From Microbacterium sp. LWH11-1.2 (GTDB lineage: Bacteria; Actinomycetota; Actinomycetes; Actinomycetales; Microbacteriaceae), in contig NZ_CP151636.1 of the NCBI RefSeq assembly GCF_038397745.1, forward strand, positions 1,426,001-1,490,000: a stretch of DNA of 64,000 nucleotides, in the 5' to 3' direction. The position numbers and the translations under genes are program-made. The notes beneath the pieces are model-generated. The model was not told the DNA's origin, made no database searches, and saw nothing but the letters and a program-made list of their open reading frames with translations. This document shows positions 17,251 to 27,392 of the stretch, piece after piece. Each line of letters opens with the position of its first letter. Positions within the stretch are counted from its first letter, which is position 1.

Positions 17251-17269
17251 TGAGTCATCGCGACTCAGG
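17249..17269. promoter_or_regulatory. HAIR operator (HspR binding site) of dnaK
   Basis: GTTGAGT, spacer CATCGCG, then ACTCAGG. This matches the HspR-associated inverted repeat CTTGAGT-N7-ACTCAAG in 12 of 14 positions. It overlaps the -10 box, so HspR bound here would block transcription; HspR itself is the last gene of the operon. Confidence 0.88.
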
Positions 17270-17327
17270 TTTCCCTGATCGCCGCAGATTTCCGAACCAC
17301 AAGAACTTCCAACAAAGGAGAAAACAC

Positions 17328-19190
<1,863 letters not shown>

Positions 19191-19192
19191 TC

Positions 19193-19810
19193 ATGACGGA
19201 CAAGAACTTCGACGACAACGCCGGGGTTCCGGAAGAGGGGCCGGACGCGAACGCGTCCGGCCCCCAGCCGCAGAACCCCGACTCCACCGAGGCCGCAGCG
19301 GCCGAGGGCTCCGTCGACGACCTCACGGTCGACGACATCCTCGGTGCCACGCAGACCGGTGAGGCCGCGGCGGAGGACGCCGTGCTCGCCGACCTCGAGT
19401 CCACCCTGCTCAACGACCTCAAGCGTCTGCAGGCCGAGTACGCCAACTACCGCCGCCGCACCGAGGAGCAGCGTCAGATCGAGAGCGAGCGAGCGAAGGG
19501 CGAGGCCGCCAAGGGCCTCATCCCGGTGCTCGACGATCTCGACCGCGCGGCCCAGCACGGCGACCTCGTCGAGGGCACGCCCTTCGCCGTGATCGCCGAC
19601 AAGGTGCGCGTGGTGGTCGAGCGCCTCGGTGTCGTCTCCTACGGCGAGAAGGGCGAGGAATTCGACCCGCAGCGCCACGAGGCGATCTTCCAGCAGCCCA
19701 CTCCGGGCGTCACCAAGACCACGGTGCTCGAAGTCGTCGAGGTGGGATACCGCCTCGGGGACATCGAGCTGCGTCCCGCGAAGGTCGTCGTCGCTGTCCC
19801 TGCCGAGTAG
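19193..19810 (+). CDS. grpE: Nucleotide exchange factor GrpE
   Basis: A protein of 205 residues that releases ADP from DnaK. Seen: a long acidic, disordered N-terminus (about 75 residues), a coiled-coil helix (LKRLQAEYANYRRRTEEQ), and the C-terminal beta domain ending in TTVLEVVEVGYRLGDIELRPAKVVV. It starts 3 bases after the dnaK stop. The long acidic head is usual for actinobacterial GrpE. Confidence 0.98.
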   Translation: MTDKNFDDNAGVPEEGPDANASGPQPQNPDSTEAAAAEGSVDDLTVDDILGATQTGEAAAEDAVLADLESTLLNDLKRLQAEYANYRRRTEEQRQIESERAKGEAAKGLIPVLDDLDRAAQHGDLVEGTPFAVIADKVRVVVERLGVVSYGEKGEEFDPQRHEAIFQQPTPGVTKTTVLEVVEVGYRLGDIELRPAKVVVAVPAE

Positions 19811-19817
19811 GTGATCG

Positions 19818-20801
19818 ATGGCTAGCCAGGATTGGTTCGACAAGGACTTCTACAAGACCCTCGGGGTCTCGAAGGACGTCAGCGACGCCGATCTCAAGAA
19901 GACGTACCGCAAGCTGGCGCGCAAGTATCACCCCGATTCCAATCAGGGTGATGCGGCGGCAGAGGCGAAGTTCAAAGAGATCAGCGAGGCGTACTCGGTG
20001 CTCTCCGACGCCGATCAGCGCAAGGAGTACGACGAGATCCGTGCCATGGGCTCGGGCGCGCGCTTCACGGCGGGCGGCGCGGGCGCGGGCGGCTTCGAAG
20101 ACGTGTTCAGCCGCTTCGGCCAGCAGGGGCGCGGCCAGTCCGCCGACTTCGAGGACATCTTCGCGATGTTCAACCAGGGGCAGGGCGGTTCGTTCGGCAA
20201 CGGCCGCTTCGGGCAGACGAGCGGCGGGTATCGCGGCTTCGGCGGGCCGCAGCGCGGTGCCGACGTCACGGCGCGGACGACGATCGACTTCATCACGGCC
20301 GTGCAGGGCGAGACCATCTCCCTGCAGGGAGAAGACGGCAAGCCGTTCAAGGTGAAGATCCCCGCCGGCGTGGCCGACGGGCAGAAGATCCGACTGCGGG
20401 GTCGCGGTCGCCCCTCGCCCGATGGCGGGGAGCGCGGCGACATCGTGGTGCAGATCACGGTGCGCCCGCATCCGGTGTTCACGCGTGACGGACTGAACCT
20501 GCGCGTCATCGTGCCGGTGACGTTCACCGAGGCGACCCTCGGCGCGACCATCGAGGTGCCGACGCTCGGCGGCGACGTGGTCAAGCTCCGCGTCGCACCG
20601 GGCACCCCCTCCGGTCGGGTGCTGCGCGTCAAGGGGCGCGGCGTCACGACGTCGAAGGGCAGCGGCGACCTGCTCGCCGAACTCCAGGTCGCGGTGCCGA
20701 CGCACCTCGACGAAGCCGCTCGTGCGGCGCTGGAGAAGTTCCAGGAGCTCGAGCCGACGGAGAATCCGCGCGCCGAGCTGATGGCGAAGGCGAAGCGATG
20801 A
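19818..20801 (+). CDS. dnaJ: DnaJ-type co-chaperone without zinc finger
   Basis: A protein of 327 residues. Seen: a J domain (residues 10-75) with the HPD motif in RKYHPDSN, a Gly/Phe-rich linker (about 85-150), and two C-terminal beta-barrel domains (GADVTARTTIDF onwards). The four CxxCxGxG zinc repeats of classical DnaJ are absent, and the protein has no cysteine at all, so it is a type II (CbpA-like) J protein in the dnaJ position of the operon. It starts 8 bases after the grpE stop. It stimulates DnaK ATPase and should bind client proteins through the C-terminal domains. Confidence 0.95.
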   Translation: MASQDWFDKDFYKTLGVSKDVSDADLKKTYRKLARKYHPDSNQGDAAAEAKFKEISEAYSVLSDADQRKEYDEIRAMGSGARFTAGGAGAGGFEDVFSRFGQQGRGQSADFEDIFAMFNQGQGGSFGNGRFGQTSGGYRGFGGPQRGADVTARTTIDFITAVQGETISLQGEDGKPFKVKIPAGVADGQKIRLRGRGRPSPDGGERGDIVVQITVRPHPVFTRDGLNLRVIVPVTFTEATLGATIEVPTLGGDVVKLRVAPGTPSGRVLRVKGRGVTTSKGSGDLLAELQVAVPTHLDEAARAALEKFQELEPTENPRAELMAKAKR

Positions 20802-20831
20802 CGTCCGCGAGCACCGGGGAGGTGAGCATCC

Positions 20832-21257
20832 ATGGCTGAACGTGGCATGGACGCCGACACCCCGGTGTTCGCGATCGCCGTCGCCGCCGAGCTCGCGGGC
20901 ATGCACCCGCAGACGCTGCGGCAGTACGACCGCATCGGCCTCGTGGTGCCCGGCCGCACCTCCGGCGGTTCACGCCGGTACTCGACCCGCAACATCGAGC
21001 AGCTCCGCGAAGTGGCCGAGCTCTCCTCCCAGGGTGTCAGCCTCCCCGCGATCGCGCGCCTCCTCGACCTCGAGGATGAGAACCGGATGCTGCGCGCCCG
21101 AGTCGCCCAGCTCGACGCGGCGCTACGCGCCGAGCGCGAGAGCCGTCCCGGCGTGCGCGTGTTCGCCGCGGGCTCCACCGGCGTGGTGCCGATGCCCTCC
21201 GGCCGCCGCATCCGCCGTTCCACAGAGGTCATGCTGTGGAACCCGCGCGGGAACTGA
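20832..21257 (+). CDS. hspR: Heat-shock repressor HspR (MerR family)
   Basis: A protein of 141 residues. Seen: a MerR-type winged helix at 14-85 (VAAELAGMHPQTLRQYDRIGLVVPGRTSGGSRRY), then a coiled coil (LEDENRMLRARVAQLDAAL) and a basic C-terminus. HspR represses its own operon by binding HAIR with DnaK as co-repressor, and such a site is present at 17249-17269. It follows dnaJ by 30 bases and overlaps the next gene by 22. Confidence 0.96.
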   Translation: MAERGMDADTPVFAIAVAAELAGMHPQTLRQYDRIGLVVPGRTSGGSRRYSTRNIEQLREVAELSSQGVSLPAIARLLDLEDENRMLRARVAQLDAALRAERESRPGVRVFAAGSTGVVPMPSGRRIRRSTEVMLWNPRGN

Positions 21258-22012
21258 GCGACGCGCTCGACGTCCCGGTCGGCGTGACCGGGATCAGCAC
21301 GAGCCCCTTCGCGATCAGTGCGGCCGAGGAATGGGACTGGCACCGGCACGACGCCGATGAGCTGCTGTGGTCGGCACGCGGGTCTCTCGTCGTCGAGACA
21401 GCCGTCGGCTTCCACGCCGTCCCGTGGACCGTCGGCCTCTGGATCCCGGCAGGCGAACCGCATCGTGTGACCGCGTCGAAGGGCACGGAGTTCTCGTGCA
21501 CGTTCCTCGCACCGGGGATCGGCTCCCCGCCGCGAGAGGGGGTCGGCGGCGTCGGCATCCCGATGGCCGCCCGCGCGCTCCTCGATGAGCTCGCGACACA
21601 GGACATGGCCGACGAGACGCGTCGGCTTGCGGAGCAGCTCGTGCCCCGCCTGCTCCATCGCGCGGAGCTGCTTCATCTCACCCTGACCCTGCCCGACGAC
21701 GATCGGGCGAGGCGGATCGCGGAGGCGGTGCAGCAGGATCCGGCCGATGCGCGCACGCTGCAGGAATGGGGCGCCGTCGTCGGCGCGAGCGAGCGGCATC
21801 TCGCACGCTTGTTCCGCCGCGATTCCGGCCTCTCCTTCGCCGAGTGGCGCACCCGGGCGCGGATGCTCGCGGCGATCGTGATGCTGGCCGAGGGGCTTCC
21901 GGTCGCCATGGTCGGGAGACGTGTCGGGTACGCGCGGTCGAGCGCCTTCGTGCAGGCGTTCCGTCGGGAATTGGGGACGACGCCGGGAGCATTCGCGGTG
22001 TCCGCGCTCTGA
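21236..22012 (+). CDS. AraC-family transcriptional regulator (cupin + HTH)
   Basis: A protein of 258 residues. Seen: an N-terminal cupin-like sensor domain (WDWHRHDADELLWSARGSLVVE, WTVGLWIPAGEPHRV) and a C-terminal double helix-turn-helix (about 165-255: ASERHLARLFRRDSGLSFAEWRTRARML and VGYARSSAFVQAFRRELG). The GTG start overlaps the end of hspR by 22 bases and has AGAGG upstream. It precedes a siderophore-uptake operon on the same strand, so it may activate that operon, as AraC regulators of siderophore systems often do. The ligand is unknown. Confidence 0.83.
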   Translation: MEPARELSDALDVPVGVTGISTSPFAISAAEEWDWHRHDADELLWSARGSLVVETAVGFHAVPWTVGLWIPAGEPHRVTASKGTEFSCTFLAPGIGSPPREGVGGVGIPMAARALLDELATQDMADETRRLAEQLVPRLLHRAELLHLTLTLPDDDRARRIAEAVQQDPADARTLQEWGAVVGASERHLARLFRRDSGLSFAEWRTRARMLAAIVMLAEGLPVAMVGRRVGYARSSAFVQAFRRELGTTPGAFAVSAL

Positions 22013-22079
22013 TTCGTCTCTCTCACGACATTCCCTGGCAGTTTCGCGACATCGGGAAGAGGGATGATCGATGAGGCAC

Positions 22080-22098
22080 TTAGGTAAGCCTCAGCTAA
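22080..22098. promoter_or_regulatory. DtxR/IdeR-type iron box
   Basis: TTAGGTAAGCCTCAGCTAA matches the 19-bp consensus for DtxR/IdeR sites in 15 of 19 positions by my count. It lies 26 bases before the start of the siderophore-binding protein gene, as expected for iron repression of the operon. Confidence 0.8.
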
Positions 22099-22124
22099 TC
22101 CCTCCCCGAATCGAAGGTCCGTTC

Positions 22125-23090
22125 ATGACGCCCTCCCGCACCCGTCGTCTCCGCGCCGTCGCTCTCGCGACCGGCGCCGTGTTCCTGCTCACCTCGTGCG
22201 CGTCCGCACAGGCCGGTGAAGCCGGCGGCGAGACCCTCACCATCGACACCGAGTTCGGAGAGGTCACCGTGCCGACCGAACCCCAGGCGGCGATCGGCTT
22301 CTACACGACCGACGTCGACATCCTGATCACCCTCGGATACCCGCTGGCCGCCGAGCAGCCGATCCGCGACGACTGGGACGCGTTCCCGAGCTACTTCCCG
22401 CAGGAGGAGCTCGAGGGCATCAAGGGGTTCCACAACTACCCGGAGTTCAACCTCGAGCACATCCTCGAGGTCGGTCCGGACTTCATCCTCAACGGCATCG
22501 GCTACGAGACCGATCTGCACGACAAGCTCACGCCGATCGCCCCCACCTACACGTACAACGCCTTCGACGGCGGCGACTGGCGCGACAAGTTCGAGGCTCT
22601 GGCCGCGGACCTCGGCCGCGAGAAGCAGGCCCAGGCCTGGCTCGACGACTACGCGGCGCGCGTCGCCGAGGTTAAGGAGCAGCTCGACGCCGCGGGCGTC
22701 GCCCCGGTCGTCGCCGACATCTCCTTCTGGGACGGTCAGATCAACGTCGGCTGCTACAGCATCTCCTGCCTGGTCTTCGCCGATCTCGGCCTCGAGATCA
22801 GCCCGCTCGCCGACGGCGACGGCGACGGAAAGCCCGACAGCGACGGCACGTCCCTCAGCATGGAGCAGGTGGGACAGCTCGCCGACATCGACGTCATCTT
22901 CACCGGGGTGAGTGAAGACGGCTCCGGTCTGATCACCGACGAGGAGGCCCTGCAGGCGAACCCGCTCTGGACCGCGCTCCCCGCGATCGTGAACGGCGAG
23001 GTCCACGCCTACAACTACGAGATGAGCTACGGCTCGCCGAGCGGCCAGGACGGTCTGCTCGAGGTCGTGCGCAAGGCGCTGCTCCCGTGA
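22125..23090 (+). CDS. Ferric-siderophore ABC transporter binding lipoprotein
   Basis: A lipoprotein of 321 residues that binds a ferric siderophore outside the cell (FecB/FhuD-like, class III). The signal ends in LLTSC (Cys near residue 25). Seen: TEFGEVTVPTEPQAAIGFY, then the domain-linking helix and the C-terminal lobe ending GLLEVVRKALLP. Near residue 225 there is an unusual Asp/Gly loop (DGDGDGKPDSDG) resembling a calcium-binding loop. The ATG at 22125 fits the signal; an earlier in-frame ATG lies before the iron box. First gene of a five-gene iron operon. Confidence 0.9.
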   Translation: MTPSRTRRLRAVALATGAVFLLTSCASAQAGEAGGETLTIDTEFGEVTVPTEPQAAIGFYTTDVDILITLGYPLAAEQPIRDDWDAFPSYFPQEELEGIKGFHNYPEFNLEHILEVGPDFILNGIGYETDLHDKLTPIAPTYTYNAFDGGDWRDKFEALAADLGREKQAQAWLDDYAARVAEVKEQLDAAGVAPVVADISFWDGQINVGCYSISCLVFADLGLEISPLADGDGDGKPDSDGTSLSMEQVGQLADIDVIFTGVSEDGSGLITDEEALQANPLWTALPAIVNGEVHAYNYEMSYGSPSGQDGLLEVVRKALLP

Positions 23091-23986
23091 GCCGCCCCGA
23101 GGTGAACCGCGTCCATCGCGTCGAGGTCGTCGAGGTCGAGCGGCTGACGCCAGGGATGGTCCGGATCGTCTTCGCCGGCGACGGGCTCGAGGGCTTCCTC
23201 TCCTCGGGTGTCGGCGACGAGTATCTGCGGCTGTTCCTGCCGAAGACCGGCCACGAGGAGCCCGTGCTCCCCTCGCCGACCGAGGACGGCTACTGGGAGT
23301 TCCCCGACGGCGTCGACTCCACCGAGGTGCGCACCTACACGGTGAGGTCGTGGGATGCCGTGTTCGGTCGTCTCGTGATCGACTTCGTCGTGCACGAGGG
23401 CGGCATCGCCGCGACCTGGGCACTGGGTGCCCGGCCGGGCCACATCGTCGGAGTGAACACCCCGCGCGGTCTGTACGACCCGCCCGAGGGCATCCGCTGG
23501 CAGCTGCTCGTCGCCGACGCGACGGGGCTCCCCGCCGCGCTGCGTCTGGCCGAGCAGGCGCCGGCGGGCGTGCGCACGCGAGTGGTGCTGGAGGTCGGCG
23601 ATCCGGCCGACGAGCACCACGTCGATCTGCCCGCCGACGTCGAGCTCACCTGGGTGCACGGCGGCAACGGCCATGGTCCGAGCCGCGTCGAGGACATCGT
23701 GCGCGCGAGCGAATTCCCGCGCGAGCCGGGCTACGTCTGGGTCGCGGGAGAGACGCGTGTGACCCGTGGGGTGCGCAAGCACCTGCGGCACGAGCTGAGG
23801 CTGCCGTCGACGGCGTACAAGGTCGTCGGGTACTGGACCGCGAACTCGGAGCAGTGGAGCGAGCGCTTCGAGGCGCTCCCCGACACGGTCCGGAAGCAGC
23901 TCAGCGCGATGTGGGACGACGAGACGCGCGATGTCGAAGAGGTCGAAGACGAGTACGAGGCCACTCTTGAGGCTCACGGACTCTGA
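23087..23986 (+). CDS. Siderophore-interacting protein (ViuB/SIP flavoprotein)
   Basis: A protein of 299 residues, a flavin-dependent ferric-siderophore reductase that frees iron inside the cell. Seen: an FAD-binding barrel (EYLRLFLPK, EVRTYTVRSWD), a Rossmann part (WQLLVADATGLPAALRLAEQ) and the motif YVWVAGETRVTRGVRKHLRHE followed by YWTANSEQW, diagnostic of the family. The GTG start overlaps the binding-protein stop by 4 bases. Probably iron-regulated through the box at 22080. Confidence 0.93.
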   Translation: MSRPEVNRVHRVEVVEVERLTPGMVRIVFAGDGLEGFLSSGVGDEYLRLFLPKTGHEEPVLPSPTEDGYWEFPDGVDSTEVRTYTVRSWDAVFGRLVIDFVVHEGGIAATWALGARPGHIVGVNTPRGLYDPPEGIRWQLLVADATGLPAALRLAEQAPAGVRTRVVLEVGDPADEHHVDLPADVELTWVHGGNGHGPSRVEDIVRASEFPREPGYVWVAGETRVTRGVRKHLRHELRLPSTAYKVVGYWTANSEQWSERFEALPDTVRKQLSAMWDDETRDVEEVEDEYEATLEAHGL

Positions 23987-25061
23987 GCTCGCGCCGGCGG
24001 CGGCGGTCGCCGCGCCCGCTGTGCTGACGAGCGAGGCCGTCGACAGTGCGCGGGCCGCGATCTCGGTCTCGCGCCGGCGGCGGATGCTGGGCTTCGCGCT
24101 CGCGGTCGGCGCGCTCGCCGTCTGCATTCTGCTGAGCTTCACGATCGGCTCCCAGCGGCTCTCGATCGAGCAGATCGTCGCTGCTCTCCAGGGCACCGAC
24201 ACCGAGGCGTGGACGATCATCCGTGACCTTCGCGGACCACGGACAGCGCTCGGCATCCTCGTCGGTGCCGCGCTCGGCATCGCCGGCGCCCTGATGCAGG
24301 CATTCACGCGGAACCCGCTGGCCGACCCCGGCATCCTCGGGGTGAACGCGGGCGCGGCGTTCGCCGTGGCCGCGGGTGCGGCGGCCTTCGGCATCACCAC
24401 CCTGTCGGGCACGATCTGGTTCGCGCTCCTCGGTGCGGTCGCCACGACGTTCGCGGTGTGGGCGATCGGCGCCTCCGGCCGTCGCGGCGTCGACCCGCTG
24501 CGGATCACCCTCGCCGGCGTCGCGATCGGGGCGTTCCTCAGCGGCATCACCTCGGGCATCACGCTCCTGCTCCCGGAGGTCTTCGACCGCATGCGCGGCT
24601 GGAACGCCGGGAGCATCGCCAGCGTGCCGTCCGAGCAGATCGGATGGGTGCTGCCGTTCCTGCTCGTCGGGTTCGTGCTCGCCTTCGCGGTGGCGCGGCC
24701 GTTGAACGCGGTCGCGCTGGGCGACGACCTCGCCGTGTCGCTGGGGTCGCGGATCGTGCGCACCCGCGTGCTCGCGATCATCGCGGCGACGCTGCTGTGC
24801 GCCGCCGCGACCGCTGTCGCCGGGCCGATCGGCTTCGTCGGTCTCATGGTGCCGCACGCCGTGCGCTGGTTCACCGGGCCGGACCAGCGCTGGATCTTCG
24901 CCGGGAGCCTGATCGCCGCACCCGTGCTCGTGCTCGCGAGCGACATCGTCGGCCGCGTCGTGCTGCGCAGCGGCGAACTGCCCGTCGGCATCGTCACCGC
25001 CTTCGTCGGGGCACCGGTGCTGATCATGCTCGTCCGCCGCCGAGGGGCGAGCGCCCTGTGA
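23931..25061 (+). CDS. Iron-siderophore ABC permease 1 (FecCD family)
   Basis: A membrane permease of 376 residues (or 364 from the TTG at 23967). Seen: a poorly conserved N-terminal extension, then about nine to ten transmembrane helices with the FecCD signatures RGPRTALGILVGAALGIAGALMQAFTRNPLADPGILGVNAGAAF and VAGPIGFVGLMVPHAVR. The ATG start overlaps the SIP gene by 56 bases. The TTG at 23967 has a GAGG 6 bases upstream and gives a 20-base overlap, so it may be the true start. It forms the channel with the next permease. Confidence 0.9.
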   Translation: MSKRSKTSTRPLLRLTDSELAPAAAVAAPAVLTSEAVDSARAAISVSRRRRMLGFALAVGALAVCILLSFTIGSQRLSIEQIVAALQGTDTEAWTIIRDLRGPRTALGILVGAALGIAGALMQAFTRNPLADPGILGVNAGAAFAVAAGAAAFGITTLSGTIWFALLGAVATTFAVWAIGASGRRGVDPLRITLAGVAIGAFLSGITSGITLLLPEVFDRMRGWNAGSIASVPSEQIGWVLPFLLVGFVLAFAVARPLNAVALGDDLAVSLGSRIVRTRVLAIIAATLLCAAATAVAGPIGFVGLMVPHAVRWFTGPDQRWIFAGSLIAAPVLVLASDIVGRVVLRSGELPVGIVTAFVGAPVLIMLVRRRGASAL

Positions 25062-26113
25062 GCGTGCACGTCGAGCGCGGGTACCGCACCTGGCTGCTCC
25101 GATCGAGGAACGGCGGCGTCAGCATCCTCGTCCGACGTCGCCCCGTGGTGGTCGTGACAGCACTGGTCCTCGCTGCGGCGGCGGTCGCCGTCGTGAGCCT
25201 CGGCGTCGGCGACTACGTCGTGCCGATCCCCGACGTCGTCGCCACCGTCTTCGGCTTCGGCGACTCCCGCTCGCAGCTGGTGGTCTGGGGATGGCGGATG
25301 CCGCGCGTGCTGCTCGCCCTCGCGCTGGGCGCCGCACTCGGCACCGCCGGAGCGATCTTCCAGTCGCTGACCCGCAATCCGCTCGGCAGCCCCGACATCA
25401 TCGGCTTCGATTCGGGTGCGTACGTCGGCGCCCTGCTGATCATCACGACCGTCGGCACCGGATACCTCGCTGTCGCGGGCGGGGCGCTCGCCGGCGGACT
25501 CGTCACCGCGCTGCTCGTGTACGTGCTGGCCTACCGACGCGGGTTCCAGGGATTCCGGTTGATCATCGTGGGCATCGCCGTCTCCGCGATGCTCGCCTCC
25601 GTCAGCACCTGGGTCATCCTCGACACCGACCTGAACATCGCTCTCGCCGCATCGGCGTGGGGGAGCGGATCGCTCAACGTGGTCGGGTGGCCGCAGGCGG
25701 CACCCGCCGTCGCAGTCCTCGTCGTGCTGTGGATCGTCGCCGCCATGCTGTCGCGCGGCATGCATGCGCTCGAGGTCGGGGATGACGCGGCGGTCGCGTT
25801 CGGCGTGCGCACCGGGCGCGTGCGGCTCCGGCTGGTGGTGCTGGGCGTCGCCTTCACGGCGACGGCCACCGCGGCAGCCGGACCGATCGCCTTCGTGTCG
25901 CTCGCCGCCCCGCAGCTGGCGCGGCGGCTGACCCGCTCCGCCGGCGTCACGCTGTCGGCCTCGGCGGCGATGGGAGCGCTGCTGCTCGTCGTGAGCGATC
26001 TGATCGCCCAGCGGATCTTCGCGCCGTCGCAGCTCCCGGTCGGCGTGATCACCGTCGCCCTCGGCGGCGCGTACCTCATCTGGCTGCTGATCTCGGAGGC
26101 GAGAAGACGATGA
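25058..26113 (+). CDS. Iron-siderophore ABC permease 2 (FecCD family)
   Basis: A membrane permease of 351 residues. Seen: the FecCD signatures RMPRVLLALALGAALGTAGAIFQSLTRNPLGSPDIIGFDSGAYVGA and AAGPIAFVSLAAPQLARRL across about nine hydrophobic segments. The GTG start overlaps the first permease by 4 bases (GTGA). The two permeases are paralogs and should form a heterodimer, which is the rule in actinobacterial siderophore importers. Confidence 0.93.
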   Translation: MSVHVERGYRTWLLRSRNGGVSILVRRRPVVVVTALVLAAAAVAVVSLGVGDYVVPIPDVVATVFGFGDSRSQLVVWGWRMPRVLLALALGAALGTAGAIFQSLTRNPLGSPDIIGFDSGAYVGALLIITTVGTGYLAVAGGALAGGLVTALLVYVLAYRRGFQGFRLIIVGIAVSAMLASVSTWVILDTDLNIALAASAWGSGSLNVVGWPQAAPAVAVLVVLWIVAAMLSRGMHALEVGDDAAVAFGVRTGRVRLRLVVLGVAFTATATAAAGPIAFVSLAAPQLARRLTRSAGVTLSASAAMGALLLVVSDLIAQRIFAPSQLPVGVITVALGGAYLIWLLISEARRR

Positions 26114-26937
26114 CCGACACCGCTGTGCCCCTGGTGGGCGTGGAGCGCGGGTCCGACCCGCGACTGTCCGCGAAGGACGTCACTCTCGGCTACGACCGAC
26201 GTGTGATCGCCGACGGACTGACGGTCGACATCCCGACCGGATCGTTCACTGTGGTCATCGGGCCGAATGCGTGCGGCAAGTCGACCCTCCTGCGCGCGCT
26301 CGCCCGGGTGATGAAGCCGTCTGCGGGCTCCATCCTGCTCGACGGCCGGGAGATAGCCGAATTGCCGGCGAAGGAGGTCGCCCGTCGACTGGGGCTGCTG
26401 CCCCAGAGCTCGATCGCCCCCGAGGGCATCACGGTCGCCGATCTCGTGGCGCGAGGGCGGCATCCGCATCAGGGAGTGTTCCGGCAGTGGACGACGAGCG
26501 ACGAGAACGCCGTTGCCCAGGCTCTGGCTGCGACCAACACCGCCGACCTCGCCGCACGGCAGGTCGAGGAGCTCTCCGGGGGACAGCGCCAGAGGGTGTG
26601 GGTGGCCATGGTGCTCGCGCAGGAGACGCCGCTGCTGCTGCTCGACGAGCCGACCACGTTCCTCGACATCGCGCATCAGTACGAGCTGCTCGAGCTGCTG
26701 CGACGTCTGCACGACGAGGGCGATCGCACCCTCGTGGCCGTGCTGCACGACCTGAATCAGGCGGCGCGCTACGCCGACCATCTGATCGTGATGCGCGAGG
26801 GGCGCGTGATCGCCGCGGGAGCCCCGGATGAGGTGATGACCGAGCAGCTGATCGAGGAGGTCTTCGGGCTGCCGTGCACCATCATCCCCGACCCGCACAC
26901 GGGCTCTCCGCTGGTGGTGCCGCGGCCCTCGCGGTGA
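26110..26937 (+). CDS. Iron-siderophore ABC transporter ATPase (FecE type)
   Basis: A nucleotide-binding subunit of 275 residues. Seen: Walker A GPNACGKST (51-59), the Q-loop in LGLLPQSS, signature LSGGQRQR near 154, Walker B LLLLDEPT and the switch histidine in VLHDLNQAARYAD. It overlaps permease 2 by ATGA and closes the operon, which thus has binding protein, reductase, two permeases and ATPase. The next gene faces it. Confidence 0.95.
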   Translation: MTDTAVPLVGVERGSDPRLSAKDVTLGYDRRVIADGLTVDIPTGSFTVVIGPNACGKSTLLRALARVMKPSAGSILLDGREIAELPAKEVARRLGLLPQSSIAPEGITVADLVARGRHPHQGVFRQWTTSDENAVAQALAATNTADLAARQVEELSGGQRQRVWVAMVLAQETPLLLLDEPTTFLDIAHQYELLELLRRLHDEGDRTLVAVLHDLNQAARYADHLIVMREGRVIAAGAPDEVMTEQLIEEVFGLPCTIIPDPHTGSPLVVPRPSR

Positions 26938-26969
26938 GCTCCGACCGGGCCGGGTGACGGCGAGCCGAT

Positions 26970-27392
26970 TCAGTCCGGGGTGCCGAGCAGACGCCGGAGG
27001 ACCCAGGTGTTGCCGCCGTCATCGTAGGTGTGCACGAACTCGTCGAGCACGGTCTGCGCGAGCGCGAGCCCGCGCCCGCTCTCGCTCTCCGCGTCGGGCA
27101 TGGCGACGTCGTGCCAGTCGATCGATGCCGGAGGGGCCGTGTCGACCAGGGTCGCGGTGAGGTGGTCTGCGGCGATGCGGATGTCGATGCGCAGCTGCAC
27201 GTCGGTCGGCCCGTCGCTGTGCTGCACCATGTTCGTGGCCACCTCGCTCACGGCCAGCGTGAACAGGGTGCGGTCCAGGTCCGGGACATGCGATGCCGCC
27301 GCCCACGCGGCGTCGAGCGCATCGAGCACGCCATCGACGAGGGCGAGCCGCGCCGGCCCGTCGAGTCGGATGACGTGGGCGTCAGCGTCCAT
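26970..27392 (-). CDS. RsbW/SpoIIAB-like anti-sigma factor kinase (HATPase)
   Basis: A protein of 140 residues with a single HATPase_c domain of the serine kinase type. Seen: the N-box in SEVATNMVQHS (Glu50, Asn54, His58) and the G-box ESGRGLALAQ (about 104-113). Such kinases phosphorylate a STAS partner on serine and usually hold a sigma factor. No sigma factor gene is near, so the client may be distant or may not be a sigma factor. It overlaps the STAS gene by 11 bases and is the last gene of the phosphatase-glycosyltransferase operon. Confidence 0.85.
   Translation of the reverse strand: MDADAHVIRLDGPARLALVDGVLDALDAAWAAASHVPDLDRTLFTLAVSEVATNMVQHSDGPTDVQLRIDIRIAADHLTATLVDTAPPASIDWHDVAMPDAESESGRGLALAQTVLDEFVHTYDDGGNTWVLRRLLGTPD

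Noticed and set aside
17250..17327. An upstream in-frame start for dnaK
   Set aside because: It begins inside the HAIR element and promoter, while the ATG at 17328 has AAAGGAG and gives the standard DnaK N-terminus.
23027..25765. A 912-residue minus-strand open frame opposite the siderophore operon
   Set aside because: The composition (His/Asp/Arg-rich, no family motif) and full overlap with SIP and FecCD genes mark it as a shadow.
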